Origin: Corbicula japonica
Taxonomy: Eukaryota; Mollusca; Bivalvia; Venerida; Cyrenidae
NCBI GenBank assembly: GCA_038501625.1
Contig: JAZAYU010000019.1
Coordinates: forward strand, 3,928,501 to 3,992,500
Length of the DNA stretch: 64,000 nt
Direction: 5' to 3'
Of this stretch, positions 1-11,619 are shown in pieces (the first letter of the stretch is position 1; each line of letters starts with the position of its first letter). The notes below the pieces were generated by a model. It ran no database searches. It was not told the DNA's origin and was given only the letters and a program-made list of their open reading frames with translations. Made by a program: the position numbers and the translations under genes.

Positions 1-10
1 GTAACAGAAT

Positions 11-361
11 CGATGAGGTGATCGCAAAAAACATTTTGGTTACGGCATTACCTAGTGTCTATCCGCTTCTATGAAATATTCACACGGCGAATACATGAAA
101 TACATAGTTTTCAATCATTATCTACCTGTAACTTGTACCTTTTCTCGATCTAACGCTAAAATCTTCGTTGTTTTTGTTTGCGTCGTCTCAAATATTTACT
201 TTGACAGCCATGATGCTTCCGGAATACGACGATGTCATTTTATGCAATTGTTTTTCCGATTGGCTGGCGTTTTAGACTACCAGCCAATCGAAGAAATCGT
301 TGCAAAATTTGAGATCGGCGATTTCCGTAAACCAAAATGGTTTTTTGCGATCACCTCATCG
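11..361. repeat. Inverted repeat pair of about 36 bp
   Basis: Positions 11-45 (CGATGAGGTGATCGC to TTACGG) are repeated in reverse complement at 325-361, with a few mismatches. The middle holds a smaller inverted pair built on GATTGGCTGG/CCAGCCAATC near 256-290. This looks like a short inverted-repeat element or the edge of one. An open frame on the minus strand at 277-582 crosses the right arm but matches nothing known to me. Confidence 0.7.
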
Positions 362-803
362 ATGTCGACTAAAACGTTTGGCAATGTTTGAGCCGATATG
401 AAAAGCTCTAGCAAAAAATCGGTTTGAGGAAATTCCAATCGGTTTTCGCGACATGTTAGCACAATGAATGACTCATCTATTGCTGTATTGTTTAAGCTAG
501 ATTTGTTAGTATAAATGACAAAATTTTTCAGTTCTTTGAGGTCACTATCAGTGTATGGGACCCGCTTGATGGGGACCTTCATTTATATATATCAAAAAAC
601 AAAAACATTTTGTCTTTATTGGAATTTTATTTTTTAACAATGATACGGACACCTGTGGTTTTAATCGCAAAATAAAAAGAACTAAGAAAAACTTCATCGT
701 AGCAAAATGCAAGATAAATTAAAATATAAAACAATGGTATAATTTACATACCGTATAAATGGAATAAGAAGTTAAAATAAAAAGTGTTTTTCTTATTTTG
801 TAG

Positions 804-3800
804 TAGCAGCTGTGACGGTGAAGGAATCTCGACGGTCCATGGACAGCCAGGAGAGTCGAACCAGCCCCGATGGCGATGACAAGGACCAGGCCATGCATCC
901 GTCCGGTTCATGTGGGGATCTGGCCAGGTAAACCTCCCACTCAATGGATGAATTCATAGAACACAAACATAGGGAATGGTATATCACACGGACAATAAAT
1001 CACAAAGCTATGTACATGTTCAATCTGAAAATCATATTTTCGGACTCTTGTCCTTTTTCAAGAATAAATACTTAGAAATGTCACTCGATGGATGTGTTTA
1101 TTTATTTAATATTAAAGTGGAGATGTAATATACCCAATTTTGAAGTTCTCCCTTTTGTATAAGTTAATATCTACCAATGTTTACAAACTACAGGTTTTAT
1201 TATTCATTTAACGTCTGCAAAATTTCCGTAATCTGTATATCATTCGATTTCTGCCTTTACTTTCAAAAATTCCTTTAACCGCATCCCATCTGACCGTCGG
1301 CTGCTTTCGCCCTCAGCCTGCCTTTCGCCCTTCATCTGCGTTTCGCCCGTCGTCTGCCTCATGTCATAGTAAAAATCCATTTACATTTAAAAATGACCCT
1401 GCGTAAACCTGTTTACTTTTATGACTTTCCCCAGGTGTGACTGCTTAATTTACCTTTGATGGTTTCTCTTTGATATTTGTACTTTTTTCCACTTTCACTC
1501 TCTGCATGGTCTATTTTTTTTCTTTCTTTCCCCTTTCCTCCTAACAATGAAGGCGGGCCTCATCTTTGTTCAGTGAACGAAGCAGACCGAAGAGTCATCC
1601 GGAGTTGGAATGGCAGTTCGACGATGATCTGCAGGAGACAAAGAGTACTGTGAAGAAGGCAAAGAAGACCAGTCAGATCGCCAAGGAACTCTCTGATCTA
1701 GTAGTCTATCTACAGGCCGTCAAATTCAGGGGTAAAAAGTGAAGAATTGAATTTTGTATTATTATAATTTGTTTATATTAAACAATATCGATGTCTTATG
1801 CAATGTCTAACAGTTTTCAAGTACTTAGATGATTTGAAAACGAGACTTCAACGAAAAATTATACTACATTTCATAGGAAGATATTGTAAATACATTTTAT
1901 GCATCATTAAAAGTTAACATTTTCCTTACAAACATGCATTGTTATTATTCTTGAAAATGTGTTCTTTAAAAGTAAGATGGCTCAGAGACTAATTGGCAGG
2001 TTGGTTGCTGTGGAAAGATCTTTTTCACATAGGTTTATTATTTACGCATGCGCACATCATGTGACTTGGGCAATTGCGCAAATTTGAATTCTCATTGAAA
2101 TTAGAATATGTATTATTCGGTAAAATTGATTGATAATCATTTCAATTTTTAGGACTTAATGTAAGCCCAAATTCGTCCATGAAGCAGAGGTATGCTAAGC
2201 CGGGAGTTGCCAAGAAACTGCACAGCGGCACATCAGGCACACCACCATCATCACTCGGTTAGTTATGACTTCATAAGCTTTAGCTGACGACATTAATTAT
2301 TATGCATTCCGCACTAAAATGCCATTAAATTGGCGAAATGTGTATAAAAACTTTTTGTCTTATGAAAAAAATGTATTATTGTAATTTTTTAAATAGTAAC
2401 AACTAAATCGTCAGAAAATACAACCGAAGGTACCTTTTCCGCGACCCGCCCCCTTTGTTGACCGCGTCTTAGTGGAATTGAATGTTTTTTTCTTTAATTT
2501 TTAAAATTGCTTTATGAAATTCGTATTTTGCCAAGATCTGCAAAGTATTTCTGTTATTTCTGTTATGCAAACTATATTTAATATCAAAATTTTACTTGTG
2601 TTCCCCTTTTAGTGAGTTTATGCCTTACACCTCATTTGGTAATCAGTTAAAATTTTAGCGCGACTATTTACTGCGTGTGACAGCCAGTCACGCGTAAAAT
2701 TTCACGAAATGGACAAAAGATTGCTTCACATGGTACTATTTATGGTTTTCTTTCTCAGATCGGCCGGATCACAACATGAACATGAGTATATCCCTCCGCC
2801 AGAAGCGACCGGACAGCACACCGTCTTGTTACCTCGTGTCGTCGCTCAATGAAAACAAGGCAAAACAGTTGTGTAGAAGAAACCCGAACCTTGTTATCAA
2901 ATATCCTTTTTTTTGCTCGACAAAGCTATTAGCTTCTTATGTTTTTATGTTAGACAATGCTTTTAAGCTTCTTATGTATTATATTATAAATTGTCGAGTT
3001 GATGGGTGGGTTGGAGCTAATTCATCAAGACATCATGTTCTTGTTTGTTCATTTGAGAACCTGTTGGGGCATTTGTGAGGTTGGTGCACCTTAGAACTTG
3101 GTTTTAACCTCCAGTGGCAAATTGTTACACCTTTAAAAAGACCACCCCAAAATAAAGACCATTCCTGTGTTAAGGCCACCATTTTACTGCTTCTGTTTAC
3201 AATTTGTGCACTATTTCTACAACGAAATAAATACCATGCCTCTATTAAATCTACTTCTGTAAGTCCGAATGGTGGACCTAAAAGACGGGTTGACTGTATC
3301 ACTCGATGTTGTTAAAATCATGTATTTTAGTTATATATAGTTATATATAGTTTTTTTTGTTTAAAATTTACAACTACGCTACAAACTATTCTGTGTTTAT
3401 AAGACGAATGTTTGTGTTTTGTTGCATAATTTTATTCCTTAACCTTGGCACTCATACTGAAAAGCAACTGATGCGAAGTTACCCTGCCGGTATGAGAATC
3501 GACTCTTCTAACTTCAATCCTGTCTTGTTCTGGGCCTTCGGTCTACAGATGGTCGCTCTCAACTATCAAACTGAAGGTAAGCACCAGTTCAGATTTTCTT
3601 TAATATACACTTATTTTGTTTTTGCATTTTAAGTGTACATACAATTATGTAAACAAATGCTACGGAGCCATGTACTTGAAAATATTTAAACAATTCCTAG
3701 TAGAAGAATTTTCCTTAATGACAAGAAAAATATATTGAGTTCAGGAAGTGTGAAGAAGGGACGTCTGGAGGCGGCTTATCAAGCCTTATCCAAGATTTAC

Positions 3801-6800
3801 AAGCTGCGTAAATCCTTATATTATAATTCTCTTATTCACTCTCCAGATACTGCGACTGCCATCAACACCGCAATGTTTGAGCAAAATGGACAAAGTGGAT
3901 ACGTGTTAAAACCAGCAGTCACGTGGGACAAGAGTCACGTGATGTATAATCACTTCAACCCATTGGATAAAGAATTTGACGGTCTTCATACCACAGTTTT
4001 GACATTGCATGTATGTAGAATTTGGGTTTATTAATTGCCGCTTTATACCTTTAATAGGGCTTTAAAGTTGATAATATGGACTTTAAAAACGTTCTGTTTC
4101 GTAACACGTTATTAATTTTAATATTGAACTTATAAAACTTGTAGTTTTATGTCATCTAAATGGTGGATAACCTTGCGTATAATAGTTAAAACAAATGATG
4201 CGACATTAGCGTACTAGACGGGTTTTTATAGGTGGGGGCGTGGAAGGGGACCCTGATAAGCCCATCATTTATGCTTTATTTGGAAAACTGTTACAAGGGT
4301 GTAATTAGTAAATGATCAAACATTTTATTTAAGGTGATCTCTGGTCAATACGTGTGCTCTAACTACACGGCAAGCACACAGGTCGAAGTGGAAGTCATTG
4401 GCATACCGGTGGACTGCGCCAAGCACAAGACCCGAGTCATCCCGAGGAACGCCCTGAACCCAATCTGGAACGATGTTTTTATGTTTCAAGTCAGTTTATT
4501 TACAAATATATGCATGTATTTTGCTAGAAGACCAGTATAAGATATAAATATTACTTGTTTTTCATATATAACTGAAGTTTGCTGACAATATTCCATTTTA
4601 TACAAAAGCATCTGACCTTCTTTTATAATTGTATACATAAAAAACTTACTACCTTTTACTTTTTTAGGCCTATATTAACGTTTTTGAATCATAAGATATT
4701 GCATAACAAAAAAAGTAAGCAAACAGTGTCATTGTGTGTCATCATTTTGGCAACTGAGGTCGAATTCAATATGACAACGTTACTACATTGTGATTGGATA
4801 CGTGGAATAAAGATCTGACGGCGAAATCTGATTGTATATATATTATGTCAAGTATTGACAGCGAATTCTGATTGGACATTTTACATATTAAGTTATGACG
4901 GCGAACTCTTATTGGATATGTAAATGTCAAGTAATGACGGCGAAGTTTTTTTTTTGGATTAGTAATATGTCAAATAATTAAGGCAAGTTCTGATTGGATA
5001 GTTAACGTGTCAATCACTTACGGTGAAATCTGAAAGGAAATGTAGCATGTCAAGTTTGACCGCTAATTCTGATTGGATATTTGACATGTCAATCACTTAC
5101 GGTGAAATCTGAAAGGAAATGTAGTATGTCAAGTTTGACCGCTAATTCTGATTGGATATTTGACATGTCAATCACTTACGGTAAAATCTGAAAGGAAATT
5201 TAGCATGTCAAGTTTGACCGCTAATTCTGATTGGATATTTGACATATCAATCACTTACGGTGAAATCCGAAAGGAAATGTAGCATGTCAAGTTTGACCGC
5301 TTATTCTGATTGGATATTTGACATGTCAATCACTGGCGGCGAATTCTGATCGGATTATTAAGTAACATATAAAACATTGACGGGTTGGATATACATGTAT
5401 ATAACATATAATTTTGTACTTTTAAACATAATCCTCTTAATCGCATGAATTTAGAATAGTTTTTATTTCAGGTCATGTATTCGGAGTTGGCGTTCATCCG
5501 TTTCGTCGTCACAGATACCATTACGAGTCATATTGTATCACAACGTGTCATTCCACTTAAATGTCTTCGACCAGGCAAGTCACGAGCTTTAAAATGTCCG
5601 CTCCAGTGTTCTTTACATGTCTGCACCTCTTTCATTACCTTTCTCATATCGAATGGCTTAAGTGGTTATGTTGTTTGTTTTTTCCGAGCCAAATGTATCC
5701 AGTGCCAACTAAAGGTCGTCTTCAGTCGTCATTGTTCGTCAGTAAAAAGTAAAAATATCAAAATATATGTAACGGCGAAATGCACTACAATGAAACCTTG
5801 CACAGATAATCGTTGTTAATTTATCTTCATTTTAAATACGCTAAGAAATGTTACAACAGTAAAGCAAAATAGCTAGACATAAAAATTCCCTAAACTTCTG
5901 TTTACATATATTTTGCTTTTCTATCTATTATTCATATATTTGTAAAAAGAATCGCAAAAATTACTAAACTAAACAATAACAATATTTTAATGAGTATTCT
6001 GAAAATGTCAAAATGTGTCCTAAAGCAGACATTGTTGAGCACAAAGTCATCTGCAAGAAATGATAGGATTAAACATATTTTCTTTAGGTTACCGCCATGT
6101 ACGTCTGCGAACTGCAAACAACCAACCACTAGAACTTGCCACCATCTTCATTTATTCCAAACACGAGGAGGAGTTGATAGAACCGTGCAGCCGATCGGAA
6201 TACTCCCAGGATTCAACGTCCGCCATCTTGAAATCTGTGTTTACCAAGGTGAAGGACATGTCAGATACCGGAAAGGACGGCAAGGAAGTTCATGTAAGTT
6301 ATTTTTACATATAAGTTTCGAGCACTGATTGCTTTCTGATGTAAGAGAGACAATTAAGACCAATTTATCCGACATCCAATCTTACAAAGCAATTTCAGTA
6401 ATACTGTCACAGCATCTTTTTACTTTTAGAGAAAATGTGTCCTTGCCGCTCACTGTATGGAATATACCAGTATCAATTCTTTTTTACCTTTAAAATGCTT
6501 TTATTATTTGACTTTTCGAAACGTTTATAAAGGAAATCGATAAAATACTTTACATGTATCAGTTGTTAAAGAAATATCGATATTTCTCAACGATTTGATG
6601 TTTCAGCTCTCCAACCCTATTGGTACTAAGCTGAAGAGACGGATGTTTTTCATCAGCGTGTTCGGTGTCACGGCACCGGACGAATACGTCATTCTCAAGG
6701 TCACACAAGACACTTCCGTCTATGACGCCATTGCGCAGGTATGTCTTGGAAGTGAAAATCATTTCCGCCTCACGTGCAGATTTCTCTTTTACTAATTGTC

Positions 6801-9800
6801 TGGTATACCATGTATAAGTGTTGGTGTTGATCAAATATGATGCAAAGCGTACACTATAGACCAGTTTCAGTCAGCAGTTTTTTAATGAGAGCACTCAACT
6901 CGCACATACTGTGTGAATAAAAAGCATAATTTAGAACATATTAAAGACGTTTTACGAGGGTACGGGTTAAACTGACAAAGACTTCTGTTAGGTATTCGAT
7001 TGATGCATGTATTTATTTCAGGCTTTGGCCAAAGCGGGAAGATCCGATGAGAAAGTAGCCGATCATGTCCTCGTTGAAGATGTGCAGAACAGTTGGGAAA
7101 AGAAAGAACAAGAAAGGTCAAGTTGTCAAAGGATACTGAGCATGTCGGAGAAGGTTCTACAAGCACAAAACAAGTGGAAGGGCGCGGGCAAGTTTGTCCT
7201 CAGGAAAGTTAGCACGGTAAGTAATAGGTCGCGAAAACAGATTATAATCGTTATAATGAAGGTTGTTTTTCTTATAGACTGTTTCTCTTTTTTGAATTTT
7301 TGTCGATATTTGTGTACTTTAATGTGATAGACAGGAATTTACAGGGTATGTAAGAGTAATTAGATTGTTTTCTTCCATAGGACCCGAGTAGCAGAGCCTG
7401 GGTAACATCAATGCTCGCCAAGGAACAACGGGTGAGTTATCCAAATAAATGTTTCAAGGAACAATAATCCTACACACAACTATAACAATATATTATATAA
7501 ATTGCTCTGTATTTGCATGTATGTACTCTATAGATAATTACATTGTTTCTGTAAAGTAGCCTGACTGCTTGTCTGTCTCGCTATCTGTCAGGCTCGGACT
7601 CGGTGGCTTATAAGCTGTCTCACCGGCTAGCCCTATAAATTTATAGGATACATGTAGTTGGTTGTTGCGCTGGCTAGTTGACTGATGGACTGGTAAGTCA
7701 TCTTGGTCTGGCTGTCTTGTTGCTAACTGGTTATTACTTTATTAATATGCAACATGTACGTGGTTCCAGGAAGGCTTATAAGCTGTCAGAATAACTGTCA
7801 GCCTGGCTTGTTTATAAACTGGCTTGCCGCATGGCCTGCTCGTTTTTTTTCTGAAATCGGAATAGGTGGCTACCTTGGTGGTTTGCTGACTGGTATAAAC
7901 GAGCAAGCGAGGAATTTTTTTTTAATTTTTAGAATTCAGCATACTTACCGCTTTCATAAGCAGTTTGCACAATTTTATATCTCACCTTCGATGCACTTTT
8001 ATAACTCCCATGATATGTTTACAGAGGAAGTATGAAAGCGGAAACAGCCCGTCGGGCGACTGGGACAAAGACGAGCATATGTTTCTAGTCTGTGTATATA
8101 ATGTGTCCCCTGATCAACCATATACCATATTTAAAGCTCCCATCTCAAGCACGTCACAGGATATAATTACTCAGGTATTAACTAATTTTATTATTATTAC
8201 AGAATAACACATGTCTAATTGGCTAATAAGGATCACGTGACTGTGTTTCAGTTTGTTAGTGAAGCAGCTTCGTATTCAGATGGCGGTATTACTATGCGCT
8301 AATGCAAACACGTTTGATTATAATTATACAATAAGAGATCATCTGATTGGCTTATAAGGGTCATGTGATCGTGTTTCAGTTCATTAATAAAGCAGCTTCG
8401 TAATTTAACGGCGGTATTTTTATTGAACATTAAAATGCAGTAAAGAGACGGTATAATGTTCTCAATGTTCTCATATTTTCACACTATGGGTACTATTACG
8501 GGATGATTCTATCATGTATTTAACCCGTCTTATAAAGTCTCCCCGTACATATAATCAGTACTGTTATTAGTAAAATAACCCATTACCGATGTTGTGCAGT
8601 GATGATTACGTATATCAGGGCTATCCGATCATCCTTTTTGGGGTTGTCCCGGTAAGCTCAATTCGAATAACTGACGTCAGTCGTTGAAATGCTAATTATT
8701 ACATGTAGTAATTAGCATTTTTACATCGTATAATTTATGCACACTTGTTACTACCATGATCATTGTAAAAAGAAAGTATGAAGACTTTTGATCGAATCAA
8801 GATCGGATCGAGAGTAGAATTGGCAAAGCATACTGTTTCTGTGATATATGAATATATAAATAAAACTCACGAAGCAAGCAGTCGACTCTCACATAGGTTC
8901 AATGTGGATAAATATTCTGTGCATTTAGAAAAATTGTCAGTTCACGCTCAGAATTTCTAGCTCCTTGGGGATGTTTTCAGTTAGTGTAGGGAATATGTCA
9001 GTTATTTGAAAATTGTCAGTTATTGCCCATCACCGCTATTGATTGTTCAATAAGAAAGCCAATCCTCTTATTATCTTCTATTAAAATAAGATAAAATCTT
9101 ACGTCTTGCATTTTAGGCAATGCGGAAAGCCCACCGATCAGGCGAGGAAGATCCAAGAAACTTCTTTCTCCTTGAAGAGCTTGACGTGCAGTCGGAGACC
9201 GGAAGTTCTGGCAAGAAGAGGGATAGCGAGCGCGTGTTCCGGCGAATACTGTCCGCCGACGAGAGCGTGTATCAGGCACAGAATGAGTGGAAAACCAACG
9301 GTAGATTCGTCCTGGTTGATCGGGACATGGTGGAATTCGATCAAGATATTTCTGTATGTAACCGATTGCCAAATACATTTGTATTTTTAAATGTCGAGTC
9401 AAAGGTACTCGATTTCATTCGTTAATTGACCGAATAAAGCCGGAAAATATACAAAGCTCAAACATCCCCGTATATTGTCTGGTCCTGATAAGAATATTAA
9501 TAATTGTTTTCTCTGATCTTGCATTGAAGTTGATCTATAGTAAATATTGAAAAAAGAAAAAAAAAGCTGCAAGTGCTTGTGCAACCTAACTCCATCAAAA
9601 TTAGACCGTGTAAAAATATGTCTCAATAGAATATACATTTAAGCGAATTCAGCGCGTAAATATGTGATTTTCCATTTTTCGCGTGAAAATATGTCCCCGC
9701 GAAATTAAATGAGTAATTCGCCGGAATTCAGGGTTGGATGGAAAAGTTGAATGCATGCAATATAACCCTATTTGCAGTAATTTCTAAAGATTGCCATTTC

Positions 9801-10675
9801 TGATGACTTTTCACATTTTTTATGTTTTTCCCATTTCTGAAGACTTTTCTCATTTCAGACTGACCGGAAGCGGAAGAGCGTTCGAGTGAAAGGCGGGATC
9901 CAGCTGGGCCAGCAACAAGGCAACGTGTCATGTACACTAGCTCGCAAATTTTGCTCCAAACTTTCCAACAAGTCTGATCAGACGGACAGCTCGGCTGGAG
10001 CCGAGGATTCGCCATTGTTGTCTAGATCGCCAGGTCAGTACATGAAGAATTAATTATGGTGCACATATGAATGTTTTTCCTTCGTTATCCATGCTAAACT
10101 AGGTCATGTCAGCTTGCCCCTTCTTAAATGTCCGAAAGGATGGTTAAAAAAATTCCCAGATATTTCGGATACCCTCATCCAAAGTTCTAATGCAGTTGAT
10201 TGTTAAGGATCCATGTTTTCCTTCCTAAAGGGGTTCTTAATGAAATATAAGAAGTAACTCATAGTAGTTTTCAGGTCGCTTGAGATGTTATTGCATTAGG
10301 GGTACCGCCTTGGAATGGTTAGAGGCAAAAACTATTGCCACTGGGACCTCAGGTTTGCTCCAATAGGTTCTCAATTGAACAAAATGGTACAAGATGTCTA
10401 GGTGAAATATCTCCAACCCACCTAAAGATTTAAGTGCTCCCTGATATCGCCTGTTACGTTATGACAATAACCGAAAGCCAAGTTTTATATGTTTTTATAT
10501 AAATTTCTCTTTTTTAGGCGCCAGCAGCATCAGTCCTACTACGCCAATCAATTTGTCGTTGTTGCCGAGCTACTCTCCCCATAGCAACGGTCACCAGCCG
10601 GCAAGTCCAAGTTCGAGCACAGGACCTGGTGGAACATCAAAGTGGAAACGGATCTTGAAAATTGGAAAGAGCTGA
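804..10675 (+). CDS. PLCE1: Phospholipase C epsilon (PLCE1-type), 3' half of gene, 16 exons
   Basis: Phosphoinositide-specific PLC hydrolyses PIP2 to IP3 and diacylglycerol; the epsilon class is directed by Ras and Rap GTPases. Exons joined by eye: 804-927, 1574-1731, 2153-2257, 2759-2900, 3452-3576, 3847-4010, 4334-4489, 5472-5574, 6088-6293, 6607-6738, 7022-7216, 7381-7431, 8025-8174, 9117-9353, 9859-10033, 10518-10675. All splice phases agree and give about 792 residues to a TGA at 10673-10675. Order: X-Y linker (includes [19 protein letters not shown]), Y half-barrel ([18 protein letters not shown], then [15 protein letters not shown] and NYQT), C2 ([24 protein letters not shown]), RA1, RA2, basic tail. 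The Y-box Ser and the Arg-x-Tyr that bind substrate phosphates in the family are present. Two RA domains after C2 distinguish epsilon from beta, gamma and delta classes. The CDC25-like, PH, EF-hand and X regions must lie left of the window. The first exon (804-927) is the least certain. Confidence 0.93.
2422..2455. repeat. Fragment of a terminal inverted repeat (GAAGGTACCTTTTCC family)
   Basis: The sequence CCGAAGGTACCTTTTCCGCG in this PLC intron closely matches the arms of the inverted-repeat element at 11258-11508. Only one arm is seen here. Confidence 0.55.
2901..3451 (+). other. U12-type (minor spliceosome) AT-AC intron in the PLC Y domain
   Basis: The intron begins ATATCCTTTT at 2901, the minor-spliceosome 5' splice-site consensus. 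It carries TTCCTTAAC at 3435-3443, an exact match to the U12 branch-point consensus, and ends CCTTGGCAC with AC at 3450-3451, nine bases after the probable branch adenosine (3442). Removing exactly this segment restores the PLC Y-domain reading frame with family residues on both sides (VIN then HTEKQLMR). No GT-AG pair gives as good a join. Length is 551 bp. Confidence 0.93.
3090..3310. repeat. Dispersed repeat fragment (AAGACCACC / GACTGTATCA type) inside the AT-AC intron
   Basis: The stretch runs through AAAGACCACCCC, AAAGACCATTCC and AAGGCCACCA and ends near GGGTTGACTGTATCAC. Similar AAGACCACC-rich sequence occurs at 42460-42600, 62670-63260 and 63890-63940, so this is a dispersed family. 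Superfamily not assigned. Confidence 0.5.
3745..3807 (+). other. Candidate in-frame 21-codon cassette exon in the PLC Y domain
   Basis: A 63-bp stretch lies between a TTCAG acceptor (3741-3744) and a GC|GTAAAT donor (3808). Both edges have the same phase as the surrounding intron, so inclusion would insert 21 codons beginning [19 protein letters not shown] after NYQTE. The reading frame stays open through the following intron into exon 3847-4010, so an extended exon 3745-4010 would also be coding. The insertion point is a surface loop of the barrel, between NYQT and the MFEQNG segment. The acceptor has a poor pyrimidine tract. Without transcript data this is a candidate only. Confidence 0.35.
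4490..5471 (+). repeat. PLC intron with a 79-bp tandem repeat
   Basis: Within this intron, roughly 5010-5404 is a tandem repeat with an exact period of 79 bp: the marker TCAATCACTTACGG recurs at 5010, 5089, 5168 and 5247, with a variant at 5326. Each unit looks like a dimer of about 40 bp built on TCTGATTGGATA and TGTCAAGT. More degenerate copies extend left to about 4745. Nothing coding is seen. Confidence 0.9.
5575..6087 (+). other. GC-AG intron in the PLC C2 region
   Basis: The exon ends at 5574 as CCAG and the intron starts GCAAGT, the strong consensus typical of GC-AG introns (CAG|GCAAGT). The acceptor is TCTTTAG at 6081-6087. Joining here reads P-G-Y-R-H-V-R-L, matching the G-Y-R-H strand of PLC C2 domains. 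No in-phase GT donor nearby gives this product. Confidence 0.85.
6607..7216 (+). other. PLCE1: Ras-association domain 1 exons of PLC epsilon
   Basis: Exons 6607-6738 and 7022-7216, both phase 0 at each end, encode an RA fold with a ubiquitin-like start ([27 protein letters not shown]), then DHVLVEDV, and an end with [15 protein letters not shown]. The end resembles that of RA2 of the same protein ([14 protein letters not shown]). A short 17-codon exon (7381-7431) links it to RA2. Confidence 0.85.
8025..9353 (+). other. PLCE1: Ras-association domain 2 exons of PLC epsilon
   Basis: Exons 8025-8174 and 9117-9353, phase 0 throughout. They encode [57 protein letters not shown] and GRFVLVDRD. In the family RA2 is the domain that binds active Ras; the basic and aromatic strand residues expected for this are present in outline. 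Confidence 0.87.
8217..8425 (+). repeat. Imperfect tandem duplication in a PLC intron
   Basis: About 75 bp beginning TTGGCTAATAAGGATCACGT (near 8219) recurs near 8348 as TTGGCTTATAAGGGTCATGT, each copy ending in AAGCAGCTTCGTA and GGCGGTATT. The offset is about 128 bp. The rest of this intron (8175-9116) is unremarkable except for a short palindrome at 8688-8721. Confidence 0.7.
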
Positions 10676-11257
10676 TATAGATGTGGGTACTGGACTTAAA
10701 ATGGAAACAGTATAGTGAAGAGCTTGGAAAGAGTGAAGGGGTAAATGTAGAATGGACACAGCTTAGATCCGTAACGAAGCTGGATATAACTTAGAACTTA
10801 AACTAGGTTTAACTCCAGCATTGTTTGGACAACTTGAAAAAAGACTGATATGGTTGGGTTTCGAAAATAGCACTACAGTAACTTGTAAAGTTAAACGAAA
10901 CCAAAAGGACGACAAACAGCGGAAGAATTGGCTATTTTTGCAGAGAAAGGTGAATGTTTGGGGAACGAAGTCCAGTATCCAGCACGTTTCTATTCCTTTA
11001 CAATGTAAGGGCACATTTTATGCTGACGATTGTAAATTTCTGTTTCAACCTCAAAAGTTAAACTTGTGTTGCCAAAAATGAACGGTTGCAAGTAACTAAT
11101 ATAAAGCATCGTCAGTTTGCGGCTTGATTCCAGATATATTCGTTGGCAATTTATTTATCAATTAAACGTGTAAAAACAGACCATATTGACGCCATTGAAG
11201 TGTTCACATCATTTAACAAACTTTATAATAATGTGTACGTCTTAAATGCTGATTACA
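10676..11257 (+). other. PLC epsilon 3' untranslated region and flank
   Basis: Sequence after the PLC stop codon has no convincing further exon; open frames here are short and lack recognisable content. The nearest canonical AATAAA on this strand is at about 11389-11394, inside the adjacent inverted-repeat element, so the true poly(A) site is not settled. The last intron of the gene (10034-10517) carries a dispersed repeat copy at about 10290-10440. Confidence 0.4.
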
Positions 11258-11508
11258 TGAGGCACGCCACGGGAAAAGGTACCTTCGGTCATTTTTGTGT
11301 CATTTTTGTTGTTACTATATTTAGATAGAACTTTCAAATTTCTATAATTTTCTCATAACAAAACAGTGATTTTGTTACACATTTTGACAATAAAATGGTA
11401 TTTTTACCGCGAATTGCATAATAATTAAGTCGTCTGCTCAACTTTATGACGCCGTTTCAAGGATTGACGTCAACTGCCCGAAGGTACCTTTTCCCGTGGC
11501 GTGCCTCA
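11258..11508. mobile_element. MITE-like element with about 30-bp terminal inverted repeats
   Basis: The left arm GAGGCACGCCACGGGAAAAG (from about 11260) is repeated in reverse complement as CTTTTCCCGTGGCGTGCCTC ending near 11507. The element is about 250 bp, has no coding potential, and shares its interior (GGCGCCATTTCAAGGA-like core) with a relic near 40290-40325. No target-site duplication was established. Confidence 0.7.
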
Positions 11509-11619
11509 CGTTATCTAGAGAGAAACATACATAGAATGTGCAGTTGAATTTATCAAGTTTGCTGCCTGGCAAAAAAGGAACTCGACTACTAATAATACGC
11601 TGAGCTTCAGTAAATACAG

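Larger units (their letters stand above)
2759..4010 (+). other. PLCE1: PLC epsilon catalytic Y-domain exons
   Basis: Three exons (2759-2900, 3452-3576, 3847-4010) encode the second half of the PLC TIM barrel. Visible hallmarks are [14 protein letters not shown] at the start, [20 protein letters not shown] in the middle, and [14 protein letters not shown] near the end. The first two exons are joined across an AT-AC intron that splits an Asn codon (AA|T). The third begins with the second and third bases of an Asp codon. The match to metazoan PLC epsilon is judged from memory of the family and was not computed. Confidence 0.9.

Noticed and set aside
277..582. 101-codon minus-strand open frame near the left edge
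   Set aside because: No family match recognised, and it runs across one arm of an inverted repeat. It could be a relic of a mobile-element protein, but the sequence alone does not support a gene.
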